A stretch of DNA of 64,000 bases from Sinonovacula constricta (GCA_007844125.1 CM017572.1:36587929-36651928); one strand, 5' to 3'. Counted from the first letter of the stretch, positions 10,970-22,850 are shown. Made by a program: numbers and translations. The notes: generated from the letters alone by a model not told the origin.

Positions 10970-13900
10970 TCACTTGTATCTATCCCTTCTCACATAGGGT
11001 TTCTTTGCCTGGTGCCCTGCTGTACTGGGTGCCCTGTTGCTATGGTGTCCTGTACCTGGCACCCTGCTTCCCTGAGCCCCTGCACTGTTGGCCTGTGAAC
11101 TGCTGTATTTACTAGTTCCTGGTATGGCGGAAGGTTTCGTTGTTATGGCAAAGTCCTGACTGGTCTTCTCCATGTGGTTCAATTTCATCTCTATGGCTCG
11201 GATTTTTGAGTCAACGCTAAAAGAAAAAAATCACAAAGGACACCCAAGTCTTACAAAGTCTGTCATTCAGAGGTGTGATTGGTCGGATATGAAAATGGGA
11301 GGAAAAGTTTAGGCGAGGTGTTTGGGGGCCGCAATAGTCCCCCAATGGGGTCAAGGGCAAATGCCGAAAAGAAAAAGGTTTTCAGCTTTAAGAAAGTGGT
11401 CTTAAATTCTTCCTGAGACCCCTTCTTCAAAATCCATAAATTATATTTGATCTTTCTCTTTATTAAAAAATGGGCAGTTCAACATAAAAAGATCATAGCT
11501 TTTTATCCATTTTTGTTTACTTACAACTAATAAAATGTGTGCTATGAGAAAAATAAAATTATCAACACATATATAGATATATCTCACAAAGAAATTTTCT
11601 TTTTTTAAATTTCACTAAAATTTACCATTAAAAAAGTTAATGAGATCAAACACAAAGCCAATACTTATTTTCTTACATCTTTATCACAGGTAGTCCAGAA
11701 TTATTGCAAGAAAGTAAGCAGCTGTGTAGATCATGATCAAATAGCTCCCATCGAATGATTAAATGGACCTACACTTTTTGCCTAGGGTTTATACAGATCT
11801 GCCAACACAACATTCTAGGACATTTCCAGGACTAAATAGGACTTATCTAGGACAAATTTCATGTCGTGCATACATGAAACCATACTCATCATGAACATAA
11901 CATGCCATTCCTAGTATATTTAACAGGTAAACATTCAAAATTCATTGAAAATGGCTCAGAATACTTATCTATTATCAGTGTTTTTAGGGCAGCAAGCTGT
12001 TTCTGATTTACATCACTGTTTTTATTTTTATTGTGTTTGTCTCCTTTTGGATGTGACTTTAATGCTGACTCTCCCATATTTGAAATGTCAATTATCTCAT
12101 CACAAACATAACACATCAATTTACATTTGTCAGATTTAAAATGACAAAGCAATGTTTTGTACTGTTCGCAATAGCTCAATAGGTAGAGCGTCGGATTCAA
12201 ACCTCGGCCTGGTCAAACCAAACACTTTAAAGTTGGTAGTAGTGGCTTCCCTCCTAATGCTTGGGGCTAAGGGGACAGAATGACGCCTGACTCGTCGGTA
12301 TCAGTACAATTGACCGGCTAGGCCCCTGTGCCAAAATGATAAGAATGTCGCTGCACAGTATTGGCAAAAATGCCGGCAAATCCAAATCCCCATGTTTTGT
12401 AAGATATGTTCTGCCCTCACTCAATGTTATACACACATTTCCCCTTCGAACTCATGATTTTGTAGAACACAATCACTTTTCATACACTAAAAACAACAAG
12501 AGACCATCAAAGACGGGTGATGCTCTCCGAATGTGTATTTTGTCACAAAAACAGTTGGATGTATAACTTTCAAGGTGAATTGAAAGCTGGACTCGATTTT
12601 ACTTCAAGGACACAATGTGACCTTGACCTTAGGTCACACTGTGACCGTGACCTTTATGGTAGTGACCCGAATTTCATGCACAACAATTTGTCTTGATATC
12701 ACGATCATTTCTGTGAAAAAATTTCAAAATGTGAATACAAATAACGAAAGTTATGGGTAGGATATGATTTTGCTTCAAGGTCGCACTGTGATCTGACCTT
12801 CAAGGTAGCAACCCTTATTTTGCGGGTGGCACGCCTTCTGGATAGGGTAATCATTTTTGTGAAATAATGTTAAAATTCATCTATAAATAACAAAGTTATG
12901 AACCAGACACGATTTTGCTTCAAGGTCATGCCTTGACTTTCAAGGTAGCGACCCAAATATCACATGTGACACGTCATCTCAATATGGCAATCATTTCTGT
13001 GAAATAATTTTAAAATCCAACAATAAATAACAAAGTTATGCACCGGCTACGAATGCTGGAGAGACGGACAGACAACAAGATTTCTATATGCTCCCCTAAA
13101 TTCTCCAGGAGCATCAAAATACCACCACATTTCTATTTTGCTGATGTCACCAAACCGTGAACGACTAAGGGAGATAACTATAAGATACTTAAAAAAAATT
13201 AAATGCGGGAATTCTGGTACTGTAATTGCAGTTGCAAGTTGAAAAAATGAAGGTGATTCAAACAATTTTTATTTCATTGAAATGTGAAATTTTATTTATC
13301 AAATTATATTTCACGGAAATTAAAAGTGTTTTAAAAAAAATCAAGGAGTACTTTGTGTTTTCAACGACTTTTCCAGAACCGGGGCCAAATTCAAGGACTT
13401 TTCCAGATCCCCATGCTAAGCTGAACCAACATAAGTGAAACCTTACATTTAAATGCGGGTAAAATTACAAACCGTTATGAGAAAACTTGCAAAATGTGCA
13501 GTCAATATAAAATTATGCATAGAAACTTGTCATCAAGTTTGTTGAGAGGGAAAAAATGCTTGTAGCATTGATAGAAGAAACAATATGCTGTCAATCAAAT
13601 TTTAGACATTAATGGGCCTGCATGTTGAACAATACAGAACCAAATGGTCTGGACATATAAGAAGCTTAATTTAAACCATTTGATTACATTATCTTTTTTC
13701 CAAATTGTTGTCTCCATGGTTTCCACAAAATTTTGCTGGTAAAATTCCAGACTTTTTCCAGACTATTGCCAGGTTTTTTGGTTAAATTCCAGGTTTTTCC
13801 AGCCAAGGATATCCATAAACTATTTTAACCTTTTTTAAACCTATTCCAGGTGGTTTAAGGCTAAAATTTCCGGGTACTACATTATAAATTGTCAACTATT

Positions 13901-16900
13901 TTTCTTTGCTTTGGGATAATTTATAAATTGTGTGGAACATGTTTGTAAATTGCATTCTTGTAAGTATTAAAGGACATTGAAATACTGGTTTGTGTTTCTA
14001 GTTATTTAAGGGATCATACTTTGTACTGTATAATTGTAGACATAGGCAGTTTATTTGTACTAAATATTCTCAGATGACTGTAATTTTGACATAATGCTAG
14101 AACAAACTTACTTGCTATGATAAACAAAAATTGTTTGTTTTGTTTTTGACACACATTACAGTGACCATATATGATCATTATAGCAAAATCCAGCTTTTTT
14201 GTGGAGGAAAACCCCAAACAGATGTCTGGGTAGAACTGCCAGCGCACTGCAAGTCAGCTGGAAGACCTTCCCACATTAATCCCTTCGCCCCGAACGGAAC
14301 TCGAACCCACGCGGTGAAAGGCTAATCAGTCAGAGGAGTAACAAATCGGTGACTCTACACTACGCCACGGGTGCCTCCAAACATTTTTTGAACAACACAT
14401 GTATCTTAACATTTTAGGCAGTTATCTGAACATGTTAGGCAGTTACCTGAACATTTTTAGGCAGTAACCTGAACATTGTAGGCAGTTACCTGAGCATTTT
14501 AAACAGTTATCTGAACATTTTAGGCAGTTACCTGAACATTTTAAACAGTTATCTGAACATTTTAGGCCAGTTACCTGAACATTTTAGGCAGTTATCTCAA
14601 CATTTTAGGCAGTTACCTGAACATTTTAGGCAGTAACCTGAACATTTTAGGCAGTTACCTGAGCATTTTTAGGCAGTAACCTGAACATTTTAGGCAGTTA
14701 CCTGAGCATTTTAAACAGTTATCTGAACATTTTAGGCAATTACCTAAGCATTTTAAACAGTTATCTCAACATTTTAGGCCATCACCTGAACATTTTAGGC
14801 AGTTACCTGAACAATTTAGGCAGTTATCTGAACATTTTAGGCAGTTACCTGAACATTTTAGGCAGTTACCTAAACATTTTAGGCAGTTACCTGAACATTT
14901 TAGGCAGTTACCTGAACAATTTAGGCAGTTATCTGAACATTTTAGGCAGTTACCTGAACATTTTAGGCAGTTACCTGAACAATTTAGGCAGTTATCTGAA
15001 CATTTTAGGCAGTTACCTGAACATTTTAGGCAGTTACCTAAACATTTTAGGCAGTTACCTGAACATTTTAGGCAGTAACCTTAACTAGACAGTTATTTTA
15101 ACTTTAAAATCAACCAAGTATTTTGCCTTCAAAGTCAGGGTTTGCAAATGAACTGTGTACTGAAGACTGGCTAGATCGCTGTAGTTAATGTTCACATCCG
15201 TTACTGACAGCGTATTTACATTAAATCTCAGCGAACTGACGCCAATTTTGTGACTAAAAAGGCTTCGCAAAAATGCAGCAGACATTGTGGAACATGATCA
15301 CATAAATGCTTGCAAAACTGTCAAATTGCTGATTTGGTACCCAAATCAGTTTGTTCTTTTCCAGAGTTTTTCCCAATTTTGAACCGATATCATAAAAATC
15401 AGGGCATTTTTTACGACCAGGTGTTGAATTCCCGAGTTTTCCCTGTTTTCCCGGTAGCGTGGGAACCCTGTGTCTTGGCATAGAATTATTAAAATTCAGT
15501 ATATAAATATGACAATCCAGTTGTTTAGCTACAAAATAAAACAAAAGTGTACTGATACCTCAATGTTTCTGTTGGGTCTGCTGCTTGCTGCACTGCCAGC
15601 CTTGGTTTGGTGGAATCTCCATCCTAAATAACAGTGGGCAAGAAGTGTGAGATACAGTGTAGTCTATTAAAAATACAACAGTGGATGTGCTTTCAATGAA
15701 AATATGGTTACCATACATAAACTGATATCAGCTACATGTAGATGGGTCTGATCATTTCATTTACAGTCAAGTGCTTGCTTTGATTCATGAAATTCTTGCT
15801 GAGAAGTGGAACATTTTTAACAATAAGGTCACATATTTAGAAAGATATCCAAAACAAGAGGGTTATGTTGGCCCGTAATCGCTCTCCTAAGGACATTGGC
15901 TATTAGTAGGCTCACATCTGGCATCATGTAATTTAGAGTTAATTACCTTAGAAATATTTAGTAAAGATTAGACCATTAGAGTGGCCACTGGGCTTGTTTC
16001 AAGAATTTTACCTTGTGGCTTACTGAATCCACGTGACCCAGTTCAAAACATATCTAATATTTCATACTGGTAAACATTCTGGCAAAGTATGTTGAAAATT
16101 TGGCCATAAATGTGATCTCTAGTGTGTTCATGTTTTTCTAAGATTTGGCCTAGTGACCTACTTTTTGACCCCATGTGACCCAGTTACGAATTCATCCAAG
16201 ATTTTATGCAGCAAACATTCTGGCCAAGTGTGGTAAAGATTGGGCCATAAATGTGGTCTCTACTGTGTTCACAAGTATTTTCTAAGATTTGACTTAATAG
16301 CCCACTTTTTGACCCCACATGGCCCAGTAATAAACTCATCAAAGATTTCATGCTGGAAAACATTCTGGCCGAATTTGGTGAAGATTGGGCTATAGTTGTG
16401 GTCTCTAGTGTGTTCAGAGGGTATTTTTACCTAAGATTTGACCTTGTGAACTACTTTTGACCCCAAGTGTTCCAGTTATGAACTCAGCCAAGATTCTATG
16501 CAGACAAACATTCTTGCCAAATTTGGTGAAGACTGGGCCATAAATGTGGCCTCTAGTGCGTTTACAAGCTTTGACCTAGTGACCTACTTTTTGACCCAAA
16601 GTGACCCAGTTATTACAAATAAGCAGAAATGTTGCCTACCTCTTCTGCATGCGCCAGACGCACTATCAATCGTTTACCAAGGGCCAGTTTACCATCAAGG
16701 CTCTGTCTGGCTTTTTCAGCATCCTGTGCAACAGTATAACAACAGTATAACACAGCAATATAACATTACATTATAACACAGCAATATAACATTACATTAT
16801 AACACAGCAATATAACATTACATTATAACACAGCAATATAACATTACATTATAACACAACAATATAACATTACATATGAACACAACACTAAAACACAACA

Positions 16901-19900
16901 TTATTCATGTGGGGAGGTTTTCCAGCTAACCAGCGGTGCGCCAGTGGTTCTACCCACATGTAAGTCTGGAGGCTTCCTCCACTAATAATTAGCTGGACAT
17001 AGCCAATATGACCATAGTTGTGTCAGTGCGATGTAACAAAAAAACAAACACAACATCATAACATAAAAACAACACAACATTGATGTGAGTATACATATAT
17101 TTCTGTCATATTATACAATGGGACAAGAAATCTTGGTTTTGTTATGAGCCTGTTAGTAGTTGTACAACAGCTTGTTAATTTCATGTTCTATAACTCTGGT
17201 TCAAGTTAAAATACTCTTCTTTTAGAAACAACATTAAGTGATGTCATTGTAATGTCATGACATCATGTACTTCCTTAGCAAAATCACGAGTTTCTTATCC
17301 GTATAAATGCTTGTTATGAATTTATAATAAAGTAAAGTAAATCTTAGAGGAGACAATAATCCTGGCCCTAATGGGGATTCGGACCCGGTCCGCCAGATCA
17401 GTAGTCCAGGCACTCAACCACGTCGCTAAAGGGTTAACCCAACAGCAAGGCTGTTGGAAGTGCCTTTATGCACTATAGGTCACTACACTCCTCCCCCTTT
17501 ACTTTTTTTCTGGGCCCAAGCCCATCTCAGGACAGCCACACCAGGCTTCCATTTACTTCTGACACCATTAAAGTAAATCTGAGAGGAGAAAATAATCCTG
17601 TCCCTAACGGGGATTCGAACCCGGAACCTTCAGATCAGTAGGCTGACACTCAACCACGTCGCTAAAGGGTTAACCCAACAGCAAGGCTATTAAAGTGTTA
17701 ATTATCCAGGAGTGTTGGTGTGTAATATCTGGTGATGGCATTAACACAGCTATGTTGAATTAATAAATTAATATACTTTAACTTTTATCAATTGTTGCTT
17801 GTCATAAATATGTATGTTAATTGTGCTCAAAATGTACAAATTTCACAAAACATTTTTACATGTTTTGTTTTTTGTCACTGACACAATAATGGTGATATTG
17901 CCAATGTTTTGCTAATTATTGGTGGAGGAAGACACCAAACTTACAGTCTTCGAGAAACCTGGTGGACCGTGGCCCGAGTCAACCAAAATCTCTGTCGGTC
18001 CAGTAAATTTTACAAGATAAATTGACCGACGGTCCACAAGAATTTTCAGCCACATTTTTTTAAAATTCTGAATTATTTTAAAAAACATATAATAAACTAA
18101 ACCAAACGCTTTACAGCCTTTTACTGAACCCAACCACTTTTAACACCCCGATAAGCTTACCAACCATTTACAGAAGTTGCTGATATGTTCAGATGTTTAA
18201 GCTGGCGTCGCTTTATAAATAACAGATAAAGTATGAATGGCAAAACTATTTCTTTTTTGTGTCAAAATGCCAAAATCATACACTGTTTGGGGCAAAGGAC
18301 TTAATGTGGGAAGGTCTTCCAGCTGACTTGCAGTGCGCCGGTGGTTCTACCCAGACATTTCTGGGGTCTTCCTCTAGCAAAAAGCTGGACTTTGTTATAA
18401 TCATAATTGGTCGCTGCAAACTATTTCAAAACAAAACAAACAAAACAAAATCCTACAGGTCCAGTAAAATTTGGTCCTGACCAGCACGTTACTTCCAGCT
18501 TGGTGGATCGAAGGTCTAGTGTTTGTAAATTTTTTTCGTGAAGACAGGATTTAGGTCTGCTTAGAACCACTGTCTCACTACAGATTAGCTGGAAAACCTC
18601 CCAACATGAAAGTTTTCACCTCGACCAGGACTCGAACATTTTACATGTACTTATGTAATTTTCCAATTGAACACAGGAAATAATTTATACAGAAAATAAG
18701 TGTAACTATTTATACATCAAATGATAGAAACCGTTGGTGAACTATTTGTTTGTGGGATGGGATGGATTTGCCGGCATTTTTGCCGATACTGTACAGGGAC
18801 ATTTCTATCATTAAAGCACAGGGGCACTTCTGATGTGCCCAGGGACTGAACCTGGCCGGTCCATTATGCTGACACAGACGAGTCAGGTGTAATGCTGTCC
18901 CCTTAGCCCTGAGCGTTAGGAGGGAAGCCATTACTACCGACTTTAAAGTCTTTGGTTTGCCCCGGCCAGACTTCCCGATCTGCAAACTGGCACTCTACCA
19001 TCGACCTATTGCGGCCGGTCCTATGTGTTTGTACCTTGAGGTGTGTGTAGGTTACGAAGCAGTAGCCCCGTGGTTTGCCAGCATCTGGTCCCGTCTTGTG
19101 GTACAAATAATCAAACTTCTCCAGGCTACCATACTTCTGAAGCAGTTTGATCAGGACAAACCTGACAAACACAACAACGTGCACAAGTCAGTGGTTAAGT
19201 AAAATTTATGAATTTGCAAGAAATATTTTCAATGGTTAACATAATACTGAAGTTTTAGTAGGACAAAATGGCAGACATAAAAAACAAAATGGCAGATATG
19301 AAAATAAAGTTTTAGCAGGACAGAATGGCAGACATAAAAGACAAAATGGCAGATATGAAAAATAAAGTTATAGCAGGACAGAATGGCAGACATAAAAGAC
19401 AAAAAGGGAGATATGAAAATAAAGTTTTAGCAGGACAGAATGGCAGACATAAAAGACAAAATGGCAGATATGAAAAATAAAGTTTTAGCAGGACAGAATG
19501 GCAGACATAAAAGACAAAATGGCAGATATGAAAAATAAAGTTTTAGCAGGACAGAATGGCAGACATAAAAGACAAAATGGCAGATATGAAAAATAAAGTT
19601 CTAGCAGGACAGGATGGCAGACATAAAAGACAAAAAGGGAGATATGAAAATAAAGTTATAGCAGGACAGAATGGCAGACATAAAAGACAAAAAGGGAAAT
19701 ATGAAAATAAAGTTTTAGCAGGACAGAATGGCAGACATAAAAGACAAAATGGCAGATATGAAAATAAAGTTTTAGCAGGACAGAATGGCAGACATAAAAG
19801 ACAAAATGACAGATATGAAAATAAAGTTTTAGCCGAACAAAATGGCAGACATAAAAGACAAAATGACAGATATGAAAATAAAGTTTTAGCAGGACAAAAT

Positions 19901-22850
19901 GGCAGATATGAAAATAAAGTTTTAGCAGGACAAAATGACAGATATGAAAATAAAGTTATAGCAGGACAAAATTGCAGATATAAATATGTCAATCAGACAA
20001 TGTAATGATGAAATAAACGCAAGACAAAAATACAGGAAGTTCGACTTCACACAATTCAATCAAATAATAAATGTCATGTTAAGAGTAAGATCAAACTAGA
20101 ATTCCGCGAGTCGGATGTGTCGCCTGATGAAAATTTTGTTAGTCGACATAAAAAATCTAAATTATTTTTTTGTTGTACAGATTTTAGCAATGTATTTGCA
20201 CAAAATTGACATATATAATAACCTTTTAATTGTCTCATTGCAAAAAACATGCACAACAAGTTATGCCCTTCGCAAGAAATGCACTAAAAATCAATCAAAG
20301 GGAAATAACTAAAAAACGGAAGAAGGTAGAGTTACCGTTCTTGTGCACTGCACTTTGAGTCATTGCCAGAAACGTGCATACAATGTACCAAGTTTGGAGT
20401 CATTTGGACCTACGGTGACAAAGTTACACTCCGGACAAGAAATGCTCTAAAAAAATCAATCAAAGGGGAATAATTCAAAAATGGAACAAGGTAGAGTTAC
20501 GGTTCTTGTGCGCTGCACTTTGAGTCATTGCCAGAAACATGCATACCAAGTTTGGAGTCATTTGGACCTATGGTGACAAAGTTAGGCTCCGGACAAGAAT
20601 GCTCTATAAAATCAATCAAAGGGAATAACTAAAAAACAGAAGAAGGTTGAGTTACCGTTCTTGTGCACTGCACTTTGAGTCATTGCCAGAAACGTGCATA
20701 CCAAGTTTGGAGTCATTTGGACCTACGGTGACAAAGTTAGGCTCCGGACAAGAATGCTCTATAAAATCAATCAAAGGGAATAACTAAAAAACAGAAGAAG
20801 GTAGAGTTACGGTTCTTGTGCGCTGCACTTTGAGTCATTGCCAGAAACATGCATACCAAGTTTGGAGTCATTTGGACCTACGGTGACAAAGTTACACTCT
20901 GGACAAGAAATGCTTTAAAAAAATCAAAAGGGAATAATTAAAAAACGGAACAAGGTAGAGTTACGGTTCTTGTGCGCTGCACTTCGAGTCATTGCCAGAA
21001 ACATGCATATTAAGTTTGGAGTCATTTGGGCCTATGGTGACAAACTTAGGCTCCGGACAAGAAATGCTCTATAAAATCAATCAAAGGGAAATAACTAAAG
21101 TTCTTGTGCAGTGCACTTTGAGTCATTGCCAGAAACATGCATACCGAGTCTGGAGTCATTTGGACCTACGGTGACAAAGTTACACTCAGGACAAGAAATG
21201 CTCTATAAAAATCAAAGGGGAATAATTCAAAAACAGAACAAGGTAGAGTTACGGTTCTTGTGCACTGCACTTTTAGTCATTGCCAGAAACATGCATACCA
21301 AGTTTTAAGTCATTTGGACCTACGGTGACAAAGTTCGGCTCCAGACAAGGAAATCCAGATGCTGCAGACGCCGATGCTGCCGCAGACGCCGCCGACAAAG
21401 TAATCCCTATATGTCGACTATTCAGGCGACACAAAAAGTATTAGTAAACATCAAACCTCAGGACATTGTCAAAACAAGAGGTTGCCATCGAGGTCCTGTT
21501 AAAAAATGGATCATTTTTGTATAACAACAAACTGACCCACAAACAGCAAAACTTTGTTAATAAAACTGACAATGCAGTCAAATGTTTATGTCTTAAAAAA
21601 TATATGCAATAATAAATAATCTTTAGAACCATGGGAAAAAGCTTGAATACCAACAACAGAACTGTGAATACCATTTGACTTGTACAAATACATTGTCGTA
21701 ACAAATGCAATTTAAATTAAACAAATCATACATTCACATATGGAACATTAACAGTTTAAAAATGAAAGATAATGGTGTAGCAACATTTTAAACTACAGTC
21801 TAATTTAGTTCTGATATTCACCAAAGTTGAATTATAACCAAAATTCAACGCATGAACGTGCCACGCTTCACTTAATTATAGAACATAGCGCCATCTATAG
21901 GACTTGTCAAGAAACAATAACATATAGACGCCATGCTCATGCGCGATGACAATGGAGCTTACTCTTGTTTAGCCATTGTGACATTACCCTTTAACATCAA
22001 AATATGAGTTTAACCCTTTCCTGCATAGATAAACCATTTTACGCCTTTACAAACCATTCACAACTATATGCCATTTTACGCCTTTACAAACTATTCACAA
22101 TTATATGCCATTTTACGCCTTTACAAACCATTCACAACTATATGCCATTTTACGCCTTTACAAACCATTCACAACTATATGCCATTTTACGCCTTTACAA
22201 ACCATTCACAACTATATGCCATTTTACGCCTTTACAAACTATTCACAACTATATGCCATTTTACGCCTTTACAAACTATTCACAACTATATGCCATTTAC
22301 GCCTTTACAAACCATTCACAATTATATGCCATTTTACGCCTTTACAAACCATTCATAATTATATGCCATTTACTCCTTTACAAACCATTCACAACTATAC
22401 ACCATTTTACGCCTTTTAAAAAACAATTCACAAAAATTAACAGAATCTGCATGACTAAGGGTTTATGGGTAGACTGGTTCAGCCTTAAATCTATTATTAC
22501 AAGATGAACATACATTTATTAAAATCCTTATATCTCTTTTAAAGAAAGACAAGAAAGTCAAGTGAAAATTTAAAAATTGTAGGTGACTTATGAATGAAAG
22601 GGTTAATTATTTGAATTGCTGGGAAGCATACATTAAATCCAGCTTACTGCAAAAATGTTTTATAACCACAGACTATCATTGTCTTAATGGTACTTTATAT
22701 CCTATATTTTGCTCTAATTACATCCAAGGGAGCTTACTCTGTGACCCTCTGGTCAAGATTGCCTATCCAGAGTCGCCGCCCCTCGGTGTCTGTTAACTGT
22801 GCGCCAATGTCTGCCGACATCTGGGTCAACTGGTGTCCATCACATCCGTT
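10970..22850 (-). CDS. RBM18: RNA-binding protein 18 (RBM18)-like, single RRM, five coding exons
   Basis: Minus-strand coding exons are 22820-22738 (the exon itself starts at 22850 after acceptor tttcag), 19161-19035, 16723-16640, 15623-15559 and 11216-10970. All splice sites are GT-AG and phases agree, giving 201 residues (human RBM18 has about 190). The RRM spans about residues 15-98: RNP2 is LWIGNL (17-22) and RNP1 is RGYCFVTY (59-66), with FDYLYHKTG between them and LDGKLALGKRLIVRLAHA closing the fold. Residues 120-130 (SVDSKIRAIEM) match the conserved post-RRM segment of RBM18. The tail is rich in S, G, A and basic residues and ends VRRDRYK. RBM18 is a little-studied putative RNA-binding protein. 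I chose the Met at 22818-22820 because it is the first in-frame Met in that exon. The frame is open upstream to the acceptor, so a start in an earlier, unlocated exon is possible. Introns carry many tandem arrays and SINEs. Confidence 0.93.
11889..12167 (-). pseudogene. Transposon-derived zinc-finger fragment in RBM18 intron 4
   Basis: The minus strand encodes CYVCDEIIDISNMGESALKS followed by a second histidine pair in HPKGDKH (about 12115-12033). This gives a C-x2-C...H-x5-H finger of the BED/U1-like kind common at the N-terminus of transposase-type proteins. It continues to about 11889 with QKQLAALKTLIIDKYSEPF. A family A SINE joins it at 12168 and cuts off any upstream part. I infer a dead transposon fragment, not an RBM18 exon. 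Confidence 0.55.
12168..12390 (+). mobile_element. SINE family A, plus orientation
   Basis: It begins 'gcaatagctcaataggtag', passes a shortened B-box region 'ggattcaaacctcggcctg' and ends 'ctgcacagtattggcaaaaa' with 'tgccggcaaatcc'. It is the only family A copy in plus orientation here and lacks part of the tRNA-like head. Confidence 0.8.
12555..13085. repeat. Degenerate tandem repeat, about 130-bp unit, about 4 copies
   Basis: Repeated blocks contain 'gattttgcttcaaggtc', 'ttcaaggtagcgaccc', 'atcatttctgtgaaataat' and 'aaataacaaagttatg'. It lies in RBM18 intron 4 and ends in 'gagagacggacagacaac'. It has no coding content. Confidence 0.7.
14131..14372 (-). mobile_element. SINE family B, minus orientation
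   Basis: Read on +, the tail comes first ('atgatcattatagcaaaatc'), then 'gtggaggaaaaccccaaac' and 'gcgcactgcaagtcagctgg'. The tRNA-like head follows ('gaactcgaacccacgcgg' ... 'ctacgccacgggtgcc'). This is a near-complete copy in RBM18 intron 4. Confidence 0.85.
14395..15088 (-). repeat. 21-22-bp minisatellite of donor-like units, about 32 copies, RBM18 intron 4
   Basis: On + the unit reads 'acattttaggcagttacctg'. On the RBM18 sense strand each unit contains TTCAG/GTAACTG, a good match to a 5' splice site (CAG/GTAAST). About 32 copies follow one another, with variants such as 'aaacagttatctg'. The array lies between the exon donor at 15558 and the last acceptor at 11217. It is not a copy of either real junction, unlike the KLHL20 and MRRF arrays. 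Confidence 0.88.
15855..16620. repeat. Tandem about 120-bp units ('gtgacccagttatgaa' family)
   Basis: Five or six diverged units contain 'cattctggccaagt', 'gaagattgggccataaatg', 'ctctagtgtgttca' and 'ttgaccccatgtgaccc'. It lies in RBM18 intron 3. The same family appears in inverse orientation at 42870-43520 inside MRRF intron 3. Confidence 0.8.
16724..16880 (-). repeat. 22-24-bp array abutting the RBM18 exon acceptor
   Basis: On + the unit is 'aacacagcaatataacatta', repeated about six times, with shorter 'acagtataac' repeats nearest the exon. On the RBM18 strand the array ends in '...TATACTGTTGCACAG' at the exon boundary 16723, so the branch-point and pyrimidine-tract region is made of repeat units. 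Confidence 0.85.
16905..17045 (+). mobile_element. SINE family B, body only
   Basis: The body 'gtggggaggttttccagct', 'gccagtggttctaccc' and 'ggaggcttcctccacta' runs to 'catagccaatatgaccata' and 'cagtgcgatgtaac', with an A-rich tail. The tRNA-like head is absent. Confidence 0.75.
17335..17700 (-). mobile_element. Two tandem tRNA-like repeat units (family D)
   Basis: 'ggggattcgaacccggaac' is a B-box-like segment on the minus strand. It and 'accacgtcgctaaagggtta' occur twice, about 235 bp apart (units starting near 17338 and 17575). The 'gctaaagRgttaaccca' block is shared with the 270-bp repeats at 38461-39165, so the two are related. Confidence 0.65.
17945..18165 (-). repeat. Dispersed repeat, inverse mate at 22915-23115
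   Basis: Shared stretches include 'gcttaccaaccattt', 'gccttttactgaac' and 'ctggtggaccgt'; the mate is inverted. Both copies lie at or within RBM18, at 18 kb and just upstream of the first coding exon. Confidence 0.6.
18285..18440 (+). mobile_element. SINE family B, headless
   Basis: 'aggacttaatgtgggaagg', 'tcttccagctgacttgcag', 'gccggtggttctacccag' and the tail 'aattggtcgctgcaaac' are present in family order, followed by an A-rich tail. Confidence 0.8.
18761..19020 (-). mobile_element. SINE family A inserted 14 nt past an RBM18 donor
   Basis: On the minus strand the head 'GACCGGCCGCAATAGGTCG' starts at 19020 and the tail ends near 18761 at 'ttgccggcatttttgccg'. The RBM18 exon ends at 19035, so only about 14 intronic nt separate the donor from the SINE. 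The orientation is the same as the gene. Confidence 0.88.
19255..19990. repeat. 57-bp minisatellite, about 12 units, RBM18 intron 1
   Basis: On + the unit contains 'aaagttttagcaggacag', 'aatggcagacataaaag' and 'acaaaatggcagatatg'. The later units are shorter (lacking the middle block). Both strands have long open frames (19556-20005 + and 19992-19543 -) because 57 is divisible by 3. On the RBM18 strand the unit is almost free of AG dinucleotides, and the array sits about 95 nt upstream of the acceptor at 19162. Confidence 0.88.
20300..21345. repeat. About 155-bp tandem repeat, about 6.5 copies, RBM18 intron 1
   Basis: The unit contains 'gtagagttacggttcttgtg', 'gagtcattgccagaaac', 'ggagtcatttggacctac', 'gacaaagttaggctcc' and 'atcaatcaaaggg'. 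Copies begin near 20326, 20490, 20647, 20801, 20955, a shortened one near 21100, and 21243. Short ORFs here are repeat shadows. Confidence 0.88.
22010..22606. mobile_element. piggyBac-like MITE with internal 37-bp minisatellite
   Basis: TTAA at 22010-22013 and 22603-22606 flank ends CCCTTTCCTGCATAG and the inverse CCCTTTCATTCATAAG. Inside (about 22030-22420) a 37-bp unit containing 'ccattttacgcctttac' and 'aaaccattcacaac' repeats about 11 times. The same element at 30679-30928 has a single copy of this unit, so the array grew inside one MITE insertion. Confidence 0.88.

Noticed and set aside
14395..15088. CRISPR-like array
   Set aside because: Units are contiguous with no unique spacers, and the genome is eukaryotic.
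19543..20005. 149-codon ORFs on both strands
   Set aside because: Shadows of the 57-bp intronic minisatellite (unit divisible by 3).
22004..22507. ORFs with YAFTNHSQL repeats
   Set aside because: Shadow of the 37-bp MITE minisatellite: all three plus frames read the same peptide in rotation.
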